This document shows positions 36,059 through 46,260 of a DNA stretch of 64,000 nt, in pieces (position 1 is the stretch's first letter; the number at the start of each line of letters is the position of its first letter). This DNA comes from Eubacterium_B sp034180045. Lineage in GTDB: Bacteria > Bacillota > Clostridia > Peptostreptococcales > Anaerovoracaceae. Below the pieces are notes generated by a model. That model saw only the letters and a program-made list of their open reading frames with translations, was not told where the DNA came from and did not search any database. The position numbers and the translations under genes were made by a program. The stretch covers positions 160,350-224,349 of the forward strand of contig JAXFOY010000015.1 in assembly GCA_034180045.1 (NCBI GenBank). The letters run 5' to 3'.

Positions 36059-36087
36059 GCTGAGATAGCTATATCTCAGCTTATTTT
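36054..36087. terminator. Bidirectional terminator after GntR gene
   Basis: Stem AATAAGCTGAGAT/ATCTCAGCTTATT, overlapping the GntR stop, followed by TTTAG. It lies between the GntR gene (plus) and the M50 gene (minus). Confidence 0.8.
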
Positions 36088-36127
36088 AGTCTACTTTTAT
36101 ATAGTATTTCTTCAGCTTTGTTACCAT

Positions 36128-36850
36128 TTATATTATAAAACTCATCAAGCCGTTATATATTATACTAACTATAGGATTTAGAACTTTGTTAATTATATCA
36201 AATAAAATCAATGCTACCAAAATAAACGTACCTGATTGATACAGCTTTCCCCACCATGAATATTTATCCAGCTTAAAAATATGAGTAACGATATTGAATC
36301 CGTCAAGCGGAGGAATCGGCATCAAATTAAAAATCATCAACACTATGTTTATATATGCACCAAGTGAGAGTACCTTAATTAGTATACTAATTGCCTGATT
36401 GCCTGCAATATTAAAACCCATAATCGATATTATCAGCTTCATTGTCAAAATGAAAATTACGGCGATAATAAAATTCATAGTCACGCCTGCTACTGCTACA
36501 AGCGCTTCATCTCTTCTTCTGTGTTTGTAATAATTAGGATTTATCTGCACCGGAATACCCCAACCGAAACCTGCTATTATAAGTGCTACAAATCCTATAG
36601 GATCTATGTGTTTCAGCGGATTTATACTTACTCTTCCCTGCATATGAGGAGTCGGGTCACCTAACTTGTATGATACTAATGCATGTGAAAATTCATGCAG
36701 TGTAAGTCCGATTATTATACCGGGAAGTAAATACAATTTTGTTATAAACATATCAAAACTAAAAAAACGGTTCCCTTGTATAACATTTAATGCTAAAAAT
36801 ATTGCCAGCAACATAATTGCCGCTTGAAAATACTCTTTTCTTGTTCTCAT
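36128..36850 (-). CDS. Site-2 protease family (M50) membrane metalloprotease
   Basis: A 240-residue intramembrane zinc protease of the short YwhC-like M50 group. The catalytic motif is HEFSH (52-56) at the end of a hydrophobic helix. The second metal motif is MPIPPLDGFN, giving the Asp ligand in the C-terminal helix. About six transmembrane segments are present. No PDZ or CBS domain is attached. Last gene of the long valS-to-M50 run, 17 bases after miaB. The substrate is unknown. Confidence 0.92.
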   Translation of the reverse strand: MRTRKEYFQAAIMLLAIFLALNVIQGNRFFSFDMFITKLYLLPGIIIGLTLHEFSHALVSYKLGDPTPHMQGRVSINPLKHIDPIGFVALIIAGFGWGIPVQINPNYYKHRRRDEALVAVAGVTMNFIIAVIFILTMKLIISIMGFNIAGNQAISILIKVLSLGAYINIVLMIFNLMPIPPLDGFNIVTHIFKLDKYSWWGKLYQSGTFILVALILFDIINKVLNPIVSIIYNGLMSFII

Positions 36851-36867
36851 TTTTCAGCTCCCGGAAT

Positions 36868-38181
36868 TTATTCAACAATTTCACCAAATAGGCTAAAAGT
36901 TTTTGCTTCTGTAATTTTAACTTCGACGATACTGCCAATCAAGTCCTTTGTTCCCGCAAAGTTCACCAGTTTGAATCCGTCTGAGCGTCCTGAAAGAGTC
37001 GATTTGTCATTTTTGCTCAGGCCTTCTACGAGAATTTTTTCTACTCTGCCCTCATAAGCTTTATTTTTCTTTTCACTTATTTCATTAACTGTATCTACTA
37101 AGCGATTAAAACGCTCATGTTTTACATTTTCGTCAATTTGATCCTCAAAATTTTCGGCAGGCGTCCCTTTTCTTATAGAATAGATGAATGTAAATGCAGA
37201 ATCGAATTCCACTTCCTCAACTAATTTCAGCGTTTCTTCGAAATCATCATCACTTTCGCCCGGAAATCCCACTATTATATCCGTTGAAAGCGTAATATCA
37301 GGTACTGCTTTCCTTAGTTTAGAGACAAGTTCCAAATACTTTTCTCTAGTATATTTACGATTCATTCTCTTCAAAACTGCGTTGCTGCCCGACTGCACGG
37401 GAAGATGCAGGCTATGGCAAAGTTTGTCACAGACTCTAAAAGCTTCTATCAATTCATCCGACAAATCTTTAGGATTTGATGTCATAAATCTGATTCTTTT
37501 AAGACCTTCAACCTCATTTATCATTTTCAAAAGCTCTGCAAAACTCGTTCCATCGCCATTATATGAGTTAACATTCTGTCCGAGAAGCATTATTTCCTTA
37601 ACCCCATCTGCAACAAGCAGCCTGACTTCTTCAACAATAGCTTCCGGCATTCTACTTTTTTCTCGTCCGCGAGTATATGGCACTATGCAATATGTACAAA
37701 AATTATTGCATCCGAACATAATATTGACTAAAGCTTTGTGCTTAAACAGCCTCTTTGCCGGTAATCCCTCTACAATTTCGTCGGTATTTGCAATGATGTC
37801 AACTATTTTTTCCTTCTCACTTACTACTTTTTCAATCAAATCGGGAATGTGATGTATGCTGTTGGTACCGAAAATAATGTCAACCCACGGATATTTCGCC
37901 TTGATTGTGTCAACGACTCTTTGCTGCTGCATCATGCATCCGCACACACAGACAATGAATGAAGAATCGCTCTCCTTTCGTTTCTTTAACTGCCCAAGTG
38001 TCCCAAAGAATCTTTTATCTGCATTATCTCTGACACTGCAAGTATTAATTATGACTATAGAGGCATCCTTACGCTCTTTAACCGCATTAAAGCCTCTTTC
38101 TGTAAGCAAGCCGTCAATAACTTCCGAATCGTGTTCGTTCATTTGACAGCCGAATGTTGTTATATGAAATGTTCTGGACAT
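36868..38181 (-). CDS. miaB: tRNA-2-methylthio-N6-dimethylallyladenosine synthase
   Basis: A 437-residue radical-SAM methylthiotransferase adding ms2 to i6A37 of tRNAs reading UNN codons. The N-terminal UPF0004 domain has Cys12, Cys48 and Cys82 for the auxiliary cluster. The radical-SAM motif GCNNFCTYC gives Cys157, Cys161 and Cys164. A TRAM domain is at the C terminus (VEGLSKNDKSTLSGRSDGFKLVNF). SD GGAGG precedes the ATG. The 12-base gap to gpsA keeps it in the same run. Confidence 0.96.
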   Translation of the reverse strand: MSRTFHITTFGCQMNEHDSEVIDGLLTERGFNAVKERKDASIVIINTCSVRDNADKRFFGTLGQLKKRKESDSSFIVCVCGCMMQQQRVVDTIKAKYPWVDIIFGTNSIHHIPDLIEKVVSEKEKIVDIIANTDEIVEGLPAKRLFKHKALVNIMFGCNNFCTYCIVPYTRGREKSRMPEAIVEEVRLLVADGVKEIMLLGQNVNSYNGDGTSFAELLKMINEVEGLKRIRFMTSNPKDLSDELIEAFRVCDKLCHSLHLPVQSGSNAVLKRMNRKYTREKYLELVSKLRKAVPDITLSTDIIVGFPGESDDDFEETLKLVEEVEFDSAFTFIYSIRKGTPAENFEDQIDENVKHERFNRLVDTVNEISEKKNKAYEGRVEKILVEGLSKNDKSTLSGRSDGFKLVNFAGTKDLIGSIVEVKITEAKTFSLFGEIVE

Positions 38182-38193
38182 CTGTCCTCCTAC

Positions 38194-39204
38194 TTATTTT
38201 CGTTCATCTTTCGGGCTGCGATTCATTAATAAATCTATAGCATCTTTTGCCCTTATTTCTTCGTTCAAGCATGCGTGAATTATACTTGTTATAGGCATAT
38301 CGACACCCGTAGTCACGGAAAGTTTATAAGCCGCCTCACAAGTACTTATCCCCTCAACAACCATGCCTATGCTGTCAGAGGCTTCTTTCGGCGACATACC
38401 TTGACCTATCAAAAGCCCGCATCTTCTGTTTCTTGAGTGTCCGCTTGTACAAGTTACGATAAGATCTCCGATACCGCTTAGTCCTGCAAAGGTTTCCCGC
38501 TTTGCCCCCAAACTTGTTCCCAGCCTTGAAATTTCTGCAATTCCTCTTGTCATAAGCGCTGCCTTTGCACTATCACCATATCCCAAGCCATCGGAGATTC
38601 CGGCACCTATTGCCATAATATTCTTTAGTGCTCCGCCCAGTTCAACACCGATTACATCATCATGTGTATACACTCTAAATCTCTCCGTCATAAATACAGA
38701 CTGTATAATCTCGGCGGCTTCCATATCATCAGATGCCGCTACCACGCCCGCAGGCATATTTCTGCCTACTTCTTCCGCGTGTGAAGGTCCTGAAAGAGCA
38801 ACATATCTTATTTCAGGTAAAATCTCCTTTGCAATGTCGGAAAGACGTTTTAGACTTTTTTTATCAATACCCTTGGCAACATTTACAATAATTGCATCTT
38901 TATTGATATTTACTACGGCTTTTTTTAGAGTATTACCAAAATGCTGCGACGGAACCGCAAATAAAATAATATTTGCCCCGCTAACAGCTTCAAGAAGATT
39001 TGAATCGAATTTCACATTATCCGGAATTTTCACCTGTGGCAGATACTTATTATTTACTCTTAAAAATTCAACCTCTGCAAGGTGATCTATATTCCTGGCT
39101 GTTACTGTAACATCATATCCTTTTTTTGCGAGCAAAACGGCTAGAGCTGTTCCCCAGCTGCCAAATCCTACAACAGTGATTTTTATATTGTCAATTTTGT
39201 TCAC
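38194..39204 (-). CDS. gpsA: Glycerol-3-phosphate dehydrogenase (NAD(P)+)
   Basis: A 336-residue enzyme making sn-glycerol 3-phosphate from dihydroxyacetone phosphate for phospholipid synthesis. The dinucleotide motif is GFGSWGTALA (13-22). The conserved VNVAKGID, LSGPSHAEEV and GALKNIMAIGAGISDGLGYGDSAKAA segments include the catalytic Lys. The start is GTG 39204 with AAAGGAG and overlaps plsY by 14 bases. It supplies the acceptor for PlsY, encoded just upstream. Confidence 0.97.
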   Translation of the reverse strand: MNKIDNIKITVVGFGSWGTALAVLLAKKGYDVTVTARNIDHLAEVEFLRVNNKYLPQVKIPDNVKFDSNLLEAVSGANIILFAVPSQHFGNTLKKAVVNINKDAIIVNVAKGIDKKSLKRLSDIAKEILPEIRYVALSGPSHAEEVGRNMPAGVVAASDDMEAAEIIQSVFMTERFRVYTHDDVIGVELGGALKNIMAIGAGISDGLGYGDSAKAALMTRGIAEISRLGTSLGAKRETFAGLSGIGDLIVTCTSGHSRNRRCGLLIGQGMSPKEASDSIGMVVEGISTCEAAYKLSVTTGVDMPITSIIHACLNEEIRAKDAIDLLMNRSPKDERK

Positions 39205-39802
39205 CTTTGCTCTCCTTTCTCCTGAAACTGATTTTGTTTTCCTCGCCTTTTAATATTCTTTGTATGTTTCCTTTGTGCTTATAAAGCAAAACCGCAGCCA
39301 TAATCAGCCCCGGAATCATAAATTCCTTCTCTAAAAAGAATGCCAAAAACGGAAATGCAATTGCCGCTGAAACGGATCCCAAAGAAACCATTCTCGTCAA
39401 TAAAACTATCAATACAACTATTAAAAGGCATATTAAAGCCAGTTTCCAATTTACTGCCAGTATAGCGCCAAAAGCTGTAGCTACACCCTTACCTCCCTTA
39501 AACTTTATCAGTACAGGCCAAACATGACCTAAAAACACTGCAAGTGCACAAAATGAACATTGCATCTGTCCTAAGAAGAGGCCGGATACAAATACCGCCA
39601 TAAAGCCTTTCCCTATATCTATTACAAGTGTTATAAGGGCAGCCTTAGCACCTAAAACACGTAATGCATTCGTCGTACCCGCATTGCCGCTTCCCTCCGA
39701 CTTTATATCAAGACCTCTTGCCTTAGCTAAAATTGTTGATGGAGATATATTGCCCAGAACATATGAAAATATAATTAGCGCTATAAACTTAAAAGTAATC
39801 AT
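39191..39802 (-). CDS. plsY: Acyl-phosphate:glycerol-3-phosphate acyltransferase
   Basis: A 203-residue membrane acyltransferase that places the first acyl chain on glycerol 3-phosphate, using the acyl phosphate made by PlsX. The three cytosolic motifs are visible: GSGNAGTTNALR, KFKGGKGVATAFG and the C-terminal HKGNIQRILKGEE. About five transmembrane helices. It overlaps der by one base and gpsA by 14, so the three are translationally coupled. plsX lies in the same run, upstream of rnc. Confidence 0.95.
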   Translation of the reverse strand: MITFKFIALIIFSYVLGNISPSTILAKARGLDIKSEGSGNAGTTNALRVLGAKAALITLVIDIGKGFMAVFVSGLFLGQMQCSFCALAVFLGHVWPVLIKFKGGKGVATAFGAILAVNWKLALICLLIVVLIVLLTRMVSLGSVSAAIAFPFLAFFLEKEFMIPGLIMAAVLLYKHKGNIQRILKGEENKISFRRKESKGEQN

Positions 39803-41124
39803 TATTGTTCCTTTTCTCCTCTTTCTCTAAATAAGAACTTCACAGATGTACCTTCAAAGCCAAAGGCGGATCTTATCTTATTCTCAAGATATCTTGCATA
39901 TGAAAAATGCATAAGTTCCCTGTCGTTTATTGAAAATGCAAATAGCGGCGGCTTTACCCCTATTTGTGACACATAGTAAATTTTTAATCTTCTTCCTTTA
40001 TCCGCAGGCGGCTGATTCATCAAAAGCGCATCCGCAATTAAGCTGTTTAGCTGTCCTGTCGGAATTCTCAGCGCACGTTTTTCGGCAACGAATTTTACCA
40101 TAGCCATAACCTCGGTAAGTCTTTGTTTATGCAATGCTGAGATAAATATAACGGGAGCATATGACATGAATAACAGTTCAGACTCAATTTTGCGTCTGTA
40201 ATCTCGCATGGTGTTTGTTTCTTTTTTTATCAAATCCCATTTATTTACAACAACTACTATGCCTTTTCCTGCCTCATGCGCTTCTCCTGCAATCTTCTTA
40301 TCCTGCTCTGTAAGCCCCTCTTCAGCATCTATCAAAATAAGGCATACATCACATCTTTCAATAGCTGCAATGGAGCGTATCACGCTATATCTTTCTATGT
40401 CCTCATTTACCCGACTTTTTCTCCTGATTCCGGCAGTATCTATCAATAGATATTTGTCGTCCTCCCACTCAAAAGGTGTATCTATGGCATCTCTTGTCGT
40501 ACCTGCTATAGGTGAAACTATAACACGATTTTCATTTACAAGCGCATTGATTAAAGATGATTTTCCCACATTAGGCTTTCCTATCACGGCAACCTTAATA
40601 TCGTCTGTTTCCTCGTATTTATTGTCAGGAAACGACTTTACTATATCATCGAGTACATCTCCAAGATTGAGCATATTTACCGATGAAATCGCTATAGGCT
40701 CACCGAGCCCAAGCGTATAAAAATCATAGAAATTATCAGGAATCTTGCGCGGATTATCTATTTTATTGACAAGTAAAATTATCTTTTTACCCGTTCTGCG
40801 CAACATCCCTGCCACTTCCTCGTCTGCCGAGGTTATACCTTCTTTGCCGTCTACAATAAATAAGATAACATCCGCCATATCCATAGCCATCTGCGCCTGT
40901 TCACGCATTTGTGACAGAATTACATCTTTACTCGCAGGCTCTATACCGCCTGTATCAATTAAATCAAAGCCGATGCCGTTCCATTCCGCCTCGGCATAAA
41001 TACGGTCTCGCGTAACACCCGGTGTATCTTCTACTATGGAAACTCTTCTTCCTACGATTTTATTAAAAAAGGTAGATTTACCGACATTAGGTCTTCCGAC
41101 TACCGCAACTATAGGTCTACTCAC
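39802..41124 (-). CDS. der: Ribosome biogenesis GTPase Der (EngA)
   Basis: A 440-residue GTPase with two consecutive G domains for 50S subunit assembly. The first P-loop is GRPNVGKST near the N terminus with DTPGVTRD; the second is GKPNVGKSS with AGTTRDAID, DTAGIR and NKWD. A KH-like C-terminal domain follows. The frame extends further upstream, but GTG 41124 after AGGAGG gives the family-typical start (VSRPIVAVVGRPNVGK). It overlaps the ftsY end by eight bases. Confidence 0.96.
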   Translation of the reverse strand: MSRPIVAVVGRPNVGKSTFFNKIVGRRVSIVEDTPGVTRDRIYAEAEWNGIGFDLIDTGGIEPASKDVILSQMREQAQMAMDMADVILFIVDGKEGITSADEEVAGMLRRTGKKIILLVNKIDNPRKIPDNFYDFYTLGLGEPIAISSVNMLNLGDVLDDIVKSFPDNKYEETDDIKVAVIGKPNVGKSSLINALVNENRVIVSPIAGTTRDAIDTPFEWEDDKYLLIDTAGIRRKSRVNEDIERYSVIRSIAAIERCDVCLILIDAEEGLTEQDKKIAGEAHEAGKGIVVVVNKWDLIKKETNTMRDYRRKIESELLFMSYAPVIFISALHKQRLTEVMAMVKFVAEKRALRIPTGQLNSLIADALLMNQPPADKGRRLKIYYVSQIGVKPPLFAFSINDRELMHFSYARYLENKIRSAFGFEGTSVKFLFRERGEKEQ

Positions 41125-42019
41125 TGAAAATACCTCCTGCAAACTCTCTCGGATCAAACGGCTTAAGGTCATCAAGCCCCTCTCCAACTCCGATAAATTT
41201 TACCGGCATATTAAATTCATCTGTTATAGTTATTGCAATACCGCCTTTTGCCGTACCGTCAAGCTTTGTTAAAACAAGACCTGTTATCTCGGCAACATCA
41301 TTGAATTCCTTTGCCTGAGAAATCGCATTTTTACCGTTTGTCGCATCTAATACAAGCAAGGTTTCCCTACTTGCTTGCGGATATTCACGTGTGATAACCT
41401 TATTCATTTTTTCAAGTTCGTTCATAAGATTCTTTTTGGTCTGTAGTCTGCCTGCCGTATCACAAATAAGAACATCGATGTTTTTTGCCTTTGCCGATTG
41501 AATAGCGTCAAATATAACAGCTGACGGGTCAGCACCCTCTTGATGCATTATTGTATTTACACCCACTCTGTCTCCCCAGATTTTGAGTTGTTCAGACGCC
41601 GCCGCTCTAAAGGTGTCCGCTGCTGCAAAAAGTACGCTCTTACCCTGATTCTTAAGCATATTACCAAGTTTTGCGATAGATGTGGTCTTTCCTCCTCCGT
41701 TGATTCCTATCATCAATATTATAAGTGGAGTTTTATCGCTCAATTTACACCTGTCGCCTTTATTGAGAACGAGCGTAATCACATTTGTCAAAGCGTCTTT
41801 TACTCTGTCCGGTTTGGTTATGTGGTTAATTTGAATATGGTCACGGAGATCTTGCATAATTCTCAATGTCGTGTCCATCCCTATATCCGATGTAATCAGT
41901 ATCTCTTCTAATTCCTCAAGCATGTCCTCATCTACTGTGGCACGCGACATCAGCGCATCGCTTATTCGTTCAGAAAGCTTACCGAAAAAGCCTTTTTTCT
42001 TTTCTCCTAAAATTGCCAT
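41117..42019 (-). CDS. ftsY: Signal recognition particle receptor FtsY
   Basis: A 300-residue SRP-receptor GTPase docking ribosome-SRP complexes at the membrane. A four-helix N domain is followed by the G domain: GINGGGKTTS P-loop, ADTFRAAASEQL (insertion-box region), CDTAGRLQTKKNLMNEL and TKLDGTAKGG. The long acidic A domain of E. coli FtsY is absent, as in most Bacillota. SD AAGGAGG lies six bases before the ATG. It follows smc by 12 bases. Confidence 0.97.
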   Translation of the reverse strand: MAILGEKKKGFFGKLSERISDALMSRATVDEDMLEELEEILITSDIGMDTTLRIMQDLRDHIQINHITKPDRVKDALTNVITLVLNKGDRCKLSDKTPLIILMIGINGGGKTTSIAKLGNMLKNQGKSVLFAAADTFRAAASEQLKIWGDRVGVNTIMHQEGADPSAVIFDAIQSAKAKNIDVLICDTAGRLQTKKNLMNELEKMNKVITREYPQASRETLLVLDATNGKNAISQAKEFNDVAEITGLVLTKLDGTAKGGIAITITDEFNMPVKFIGVGEGLDDLKPFDPREFAGGIFSE

Positions 42020-42031
42020 ATTTCCTCCTTA

Positions 42032-45000
42032 CTATAGCTCAAAATCATCGCCAAGTCTGAGGCTGAGTAATTTTGATATTCCATGCTCAGGCATAGTCAC
42101 ACCGTAAAGCACATCCGCATGTTGCATAGTCGCCTTTTGATGCGTAACAAGAGCAAACTGTATTTCTTTGAAATTACGCAGATATTCTGCAAATCTGTCA
42201 ATATTATTATCGTCAAGTGCCGCTTCAACCTCATCGAGAATACAAAACGGCGTAGGTTTCGTTTTAAGTACCGCAAACATAAGAGCAATTGCAGTCATCG
42301 TTTTTTCTCCACCTGACATCAAATTTATATTCTGAAGTTTTTTCCCGGGTGGCTGTGCAATAATCTCTATACCGCTGCTCAAAGGGTTATTTTCATCTTC
42401 AAGTCTAAGTTCAGCATATCCGCCGCCGAAAAGAGCCTTAAAAATCGCTTCAAAGTTGACAACCACCTTGTCAAAGTTATCCTTAAACCTAGTGCGTATA
42501 GTTTTATCCATATCTGCAATTATTTTTAACAGTTCTTCTTTAGCCGTATTTATATCGCTACGCTGCGAGCTTAAAAATTCATATCGTTCAGATACCTGTT
42601 CATATTCGGCAATCGCACCTATGTTTATATCGCCCAATTCTCTGATTCTGTTTTTAATAACACGGGCTTCCTTAACAGCTGTTGAATAAGCAAAATTCTC
42701 CGCTTTGAAATCAAATGCTTGGGCATATGTAATTTCAAATTCATCCCAAAGTTTCTCTTTTAGTGATTCAAGCTGAGCATCACCTTTGCTGAGTTTCAAA
42801 TCCAGTTGGTACTTATTATCTCTAAGTGTGTTTAATCTTGCGGATACGCTTCTTTGTTTCTCGTCAAACTCCTGAATCTGCGAGATAACGTCTTGCCTAT
42901 CTGTGCTGACTGCAAGTAAGCTTGATTCAAGTTCAAGTTTTTCCCGTTCAAAAACATCTAAGCGCTCCTGTTTTTCGCTTCTATCTAAAATCAGCTGCCT
43001 CTCCTCTATCAATTTATCCAATGCACCTGACTTCAGCTCGATTTGTTCGCATATAGAAGCAAGCTGTTCTTCCGCTCTAAGCTTTGTTTTAGTTTGGTTT
43101 TCGAATCTGGTCTCAAACTCATTTACACTTATCCTTGATTTTGTCACATCCTCGCCTGAAAGCTCAGCCTCTCGTTTGACTTTGCCGATTTCCTTAAGCA
43201 GAAGCTCTGTATGTTCTTCAATACTGTCTATTTGGGATTTTATATCCGATATATTTTTTTCGGCATTCGAAATCAAAGCATCTGCCTCAGCAGTCTGTTT
43301 CTCTATATCTGCAAGCTCGTTTTCAACACGCCTTGAACTTCTTGATTGTTCTTCAACTCTTATTTTTTCAGATTCAACCATGCTCTTCAATCCATTGATT
43401 TTCAGGTTCAAATCTCTGAATTGCCGGTTTTGCTCATCATACAAATCTTTTTCGTCTGTATGCTTGGCTTTTAATGAGGTGAGTTCAGCGCTGATTTTTT
43501 CAATGCTTGATTTATAGGCTTTAAGCCCCTTATCCAAATCGCTTATCTCTGCCTTTCGCTCAAGCAAGTTAGCGGATTTGTTCTTATATGAACCGCCTGT
43601 GATAGCCCCTGAGGCATTGACAACTTCGCCTTCAGGTGTAACAAATCTAAGCCCTTGAGAAATTTTCGAAAGCCTGATTGCGCTATCCATATCTTTAACT
43701 ATCGCTACCCTACCTAGTAAGTATGCATATATATCCGATAGTTCTTTGTCAAATTTAATTATATCAACTGCCATACCGACAAAACCCTTATCTGAAGATA
43801 GATTTGAGTTTATGTTTGCTCTGTTATATTTAATCGAACTTATCGGTAAAAAAGTCAGTCTTCCTGCGCGGTTTTCCTTGAGATATTTTACACCTGCCTT
43901 TGCAGCCAGGTCATTTTTACAAATTATGTTTTGCATGGCTGAGCCCATGGCAGTTTCTATTGCGATTTCATATCCCTTCGGTACATCCATCAACTCGGCT
44001 GCAACACCTGTAATACCGTCTATTTTTTGCTTCATCAAGGCTCTTACGCCAAAGTTATAACCTTCATAATTACTTTCCATTTCTGCAATTGTATGAAGTC
44101 TTGACTGTATTCTGCCTGCCTCCAGTCTCTCTCTCGCCAGCTGTTCTTCTTTTTCTTTTATACTTTTACTTGTAGTCGAAATGCTCTCCTCAAGCTCGCT
44201 GAGTATTTTTTTCAGAGAAACTGTCTTTTTTTCATGCTTTTCGATTTCATTCAAATTAGTCGATAGACTATCGTTTACAAGCTTATCCGACTTATCGTTT
44301 TCAAACTTTATCGTCTCCAGTTCGCCCTGTCTTCTCAACAGAGTTTTTTTGAGGTTTTCGTAGGCCTTAACATCACTTTCGCTTGTGCTCACCTGATTGT
44401 GAAGATCAAAAATCTTTCTTCTGCCTTCATCCGCTTCGCTTAGCATTTCTGCGTGCTTAGACGCAAATTCATTGTATTTACCGATTTTTTCTTGAAGGAC
44501 ATGCTTAGCTTTTTCAATTTCCTTTAATAGAAAATCGCTTTCTTCATTCAAAAGACAAAGATTTTCTTCTTCTGAGAGCTTTTTTTCTTTTAGTGCTGTA
44601 AGATCCGTGTTGATGATATTGCTTTCATTTTCTATGCCTATAAGCCGCTGTTCGCTCAGCTTACCTTCACTTGTTGCGGCATTTATTCTTTGAACTGCTT
44701 CCATTATCTTATCACGAGTCTCATCTGAAAGTTTATCCAGAATTTCACGCTTAGATGTCAATTCATCGTACTTTGAAAGCATAGCTTCATTTTCTTTATT
44801 TATCTTTGATATTTCCAGATTAAGCGCTGCTATATCATCGTTATAAATCTTATGGTTTTTCTCTATAGTTTCAATGTTTCTTAGGATTATATTTATCTCT
44901 ATATCCTTATATTTATCTCTAAGTTCTATAAACTCTTTAGCTTTTTGGCTATCATCTTTCAGCGTACCTATTCTTGACTCAATTTCCGCAACTATATCAT

Positions 45001-45574
45001 CTACTCTTTCAAGATTTGCAGATGTCGATTCAAGTTTTTTTTCTGCCTCGCTTCGTCTATTTTTGTACATCACAACACCGGCAGCTTCCTCGAATATTTC
45101 TCTTCTGCTTTCGGGTTTTGTGCTTACAATGTCGGCTATTTTACCTTGACCTATCAAAGAGTATCCGTCAACACCGATACCTGTGTCCATAATCAGCTCT
45201 CTTATGTCTCTAAGCCTGCAAGGATTGTTATTGATAAGATACTCGCTCTCGCCTGACCTGTACATTCTCCTGGTGATTGCCACCTCGTTGTAGTCAATAT
45301 CCAGAATCTTACTTGAATTATCAATTACAAGTATAACCTCTGCCATACCTCTCGACTTTCTGCTGGCCGTTCCGGCAAAGATTATTTCCTCCATTTTTCC
45401 GCCTCTTAGCGCCTTTGGACTTTGCTCTCCGAGCACCCAGCGAATCGCATCGCTTATATTGCTTTTACCGCTGCCGTTCGGACCGACAATACATGTTATG
45501 CCCTCGTGAAACTCAATTACCACAGGATCGGCAAATGACTTAAATCCGTGCATCTCCAGTCTCTTAAAGTACAT
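42032..45574 (-). CDS. smc: Chromosome segregation protein SMC
   Basis: An 1180-residue SMC ATPase, the core of bacterial condensin. The N-terminal head has Walker A GPNGSGKSN (31-39). Two long coiled coils flank a central hinge (about 515-640, with GITGVAAELMDVPKGYEIAIETAMGSA split over the hinge start). The C-terminal head has the signature LMSGGEKTMTAIAL and Walker B FCILDEVEAALDD. The length is standard. It overlaps the rnc stop by one base. The partners scpA/scpB are not in the window. Confidence 0.98.
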   Translation of the reverse strand: MYFKRLEMHGFKSFADPVVIEFHEGITCIVGPNGSGKSNISDAIRWVLGEQSPKALRGGKMEEIIFAGTASRKSRGMAEVILVIDNSSKILDIDYNEVAITRRMYRSGESEYLINNNPCRLRDIRELIMDTGIGVDGYSLIGQGKIADIVSTKPESRREIFEEAAGVVMYKNRRSEAEKKLESTSANLERVDDIVAEIESRIGTLKDDSQKAKEFIELRDKYKDIEINIILRNIETIEKNHKIYNDDIAALNLEISKINKENEAMLSKYDELTSKREILDKLSDETRDKIMEAVQRINAATSEGKLSEQRLIGIENESNIINTDLTALKEKKLSEEENLCLLNEESDFLLKEIEKAKHVLQEKIGKYNEFASKHAEMLSEADEGRRKIFDLHNQVSTSESDVKAYENLKKTLLRRQGELETIKFENDKSDKLVNDSLSTNLNEIEKHEKKTVSLKKILSELEESISTTSKSIKEKEEQLARERLEAGRIQSRLHTIAEMESNYEGYNFGVRALMKQKIDGITGVAAELMDVPKGYEIAIETAMGSAMQNIICKNDLAAKAGVKYLKENRAGRLTFLPISSIKYNRANINSNLSSDKGFVGMAVDIIKFDKELSDIYAYLLGRVAIVKDMDSAIRLSKISQGLRFVTPEGEVVNASGAITGGSYKNKSANLLERKAEISDLDKGLKAYKSSIEKISAELTSLKAKHTDEKDLYDEQNRQFRDLNLKINGLKSMVESEKIRVEEQSRSSRRVENELADIEKQTAEADALISNAEKNISDIKSQIDSIEEHTELLLKEIGKVKREAELSGEDVTKSRISVNEFETRFENQTKTKLRAEEQLASICEQIELKSGALDKLIEERQLILDRSEKQERLDVFEREKLELESSLLAVSTDRQDVISQIQEFDEKQRSVSARLNTLRDNKYQLDLKLSKGDAQLESLKEKLWDEFEITYAQAFDFKAENFAYSTAVKEARVIKNRIRELGDINIGAIAEYEQVSERYEFLSSQRSDINTAKEELLKIIADMDKTIRTRFKDNFDKVVVNFEAIFKALFGGGYAELRLEDENNPLSSGIEIIAQPPGKKLQNINLMSGGEKTMTAIALMFAVLKTKPTPFCILDEVEAALDDNNIDRFAEYLRNFKEIQFALVTHQKATMQHADVLYGVTMPEHGISKLLSLRLGDDFEL

Positions 45575-46254
45575 TAAAAATCACCTTTCTGCAGGGCATA
45601 TTTCGCAGCCTCTTTCTCTGCTTCCTTTTTAGTACTGCCCTCGCCTAATCCCAAAATTTTTCCTTGAATTTCAACCTGTATATTAAAGTGCTTTCTGTGT
45701 TCAGGTCCTGATTCGGAAACTACTGCGTATTTAATCGGAGTATTTCCGTACTTTTTTTGAATTATCTCCTGTAATCTGGACTTATAGTCGAAATTCAGCT
45801 CACCTGCTATTGCCTTATCTATTGTTTCATTAAAAAACAATTCTATAAACTCCTCCGTAACCATAAAGCCGCCATCCAAATACAATGCGCCTATAAGAGC
45901 TTCAAGTGCATCTGCGATGATATTTTTATTATTTCTGCCGGAGTTATTTTCTTCACCGTGACCTAGGAAAATCTCCTTATCTAATCCGAGTTTAATTCCG
46001 ATTGCCGCAAGGCTTTCCGCACATACGATTTGAGCTCTTGTCTTTGATAAAACCCCTTCTTTTGCATACGGAAGCCTTCTGAAAAGGTCATGTCCGATAA
46101 CTGCATCCAAAAAAGCATCGCCTATAAATTCAAGGCGCTCATTGCTCGGCATGCCGAACTCTCCTGAGTATGAACTGTGCGTCATAGCTTGTTTAAGTAA
46201 CTTTTTATCATTAAACACATATGAAATTTTCGCTTCGATATCAGTTACCAACAC
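45574..46254 (-). CDS. rnc: Ribonuclease III
   Basis: A 226-residue double-strand-specific endoribonuclease for rRNA and mRNA processing. The catalytic signature NERLEFIGDAFLD has the metal-binding Glu and Asp, with the downstream ADALEALIGALYLDGG helix. A dsRNA-binding domain occupies about residues 155-225. The start is GTG 46254, or TTG 46251 one codon on; the GGGGG upstream could serve either. The plsX-rnc-smc-ftsY order is conserved in Bacillota, but the usual fabD/fabG/acpP genes are missing between plsX and rnc. Confidence 0.96.
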   Translation of the reverse strand: MLVTDIEAKISYVFNDKKLLKQAMTHSSYSGEFGMPSNERLEFIGDAFLDAVIGHDLFRRLPYAKEGVLSKTRAQIVCAESLAAIGIKLGLDKEIFLGHGEENNSGRNNKNIIADALEALIGALYLDGGFMVTEEFIELFFNETIDKAIAGELNFDYKSRLQEIIQKKYGNTPIKYAVVSESGPEHRKHFNIQVEIQGKILGLGEGSTKKEAEKEAAKYALQKGDF

Positions 46255-46260
46255 TTCCCC

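Noticed and set aside
42097..43517. Several open frames (up to 204 codons) opposite smc
   Set aside because: Ser-rich antisense translations of the coiled-coil coding strand; no start signals or homology.
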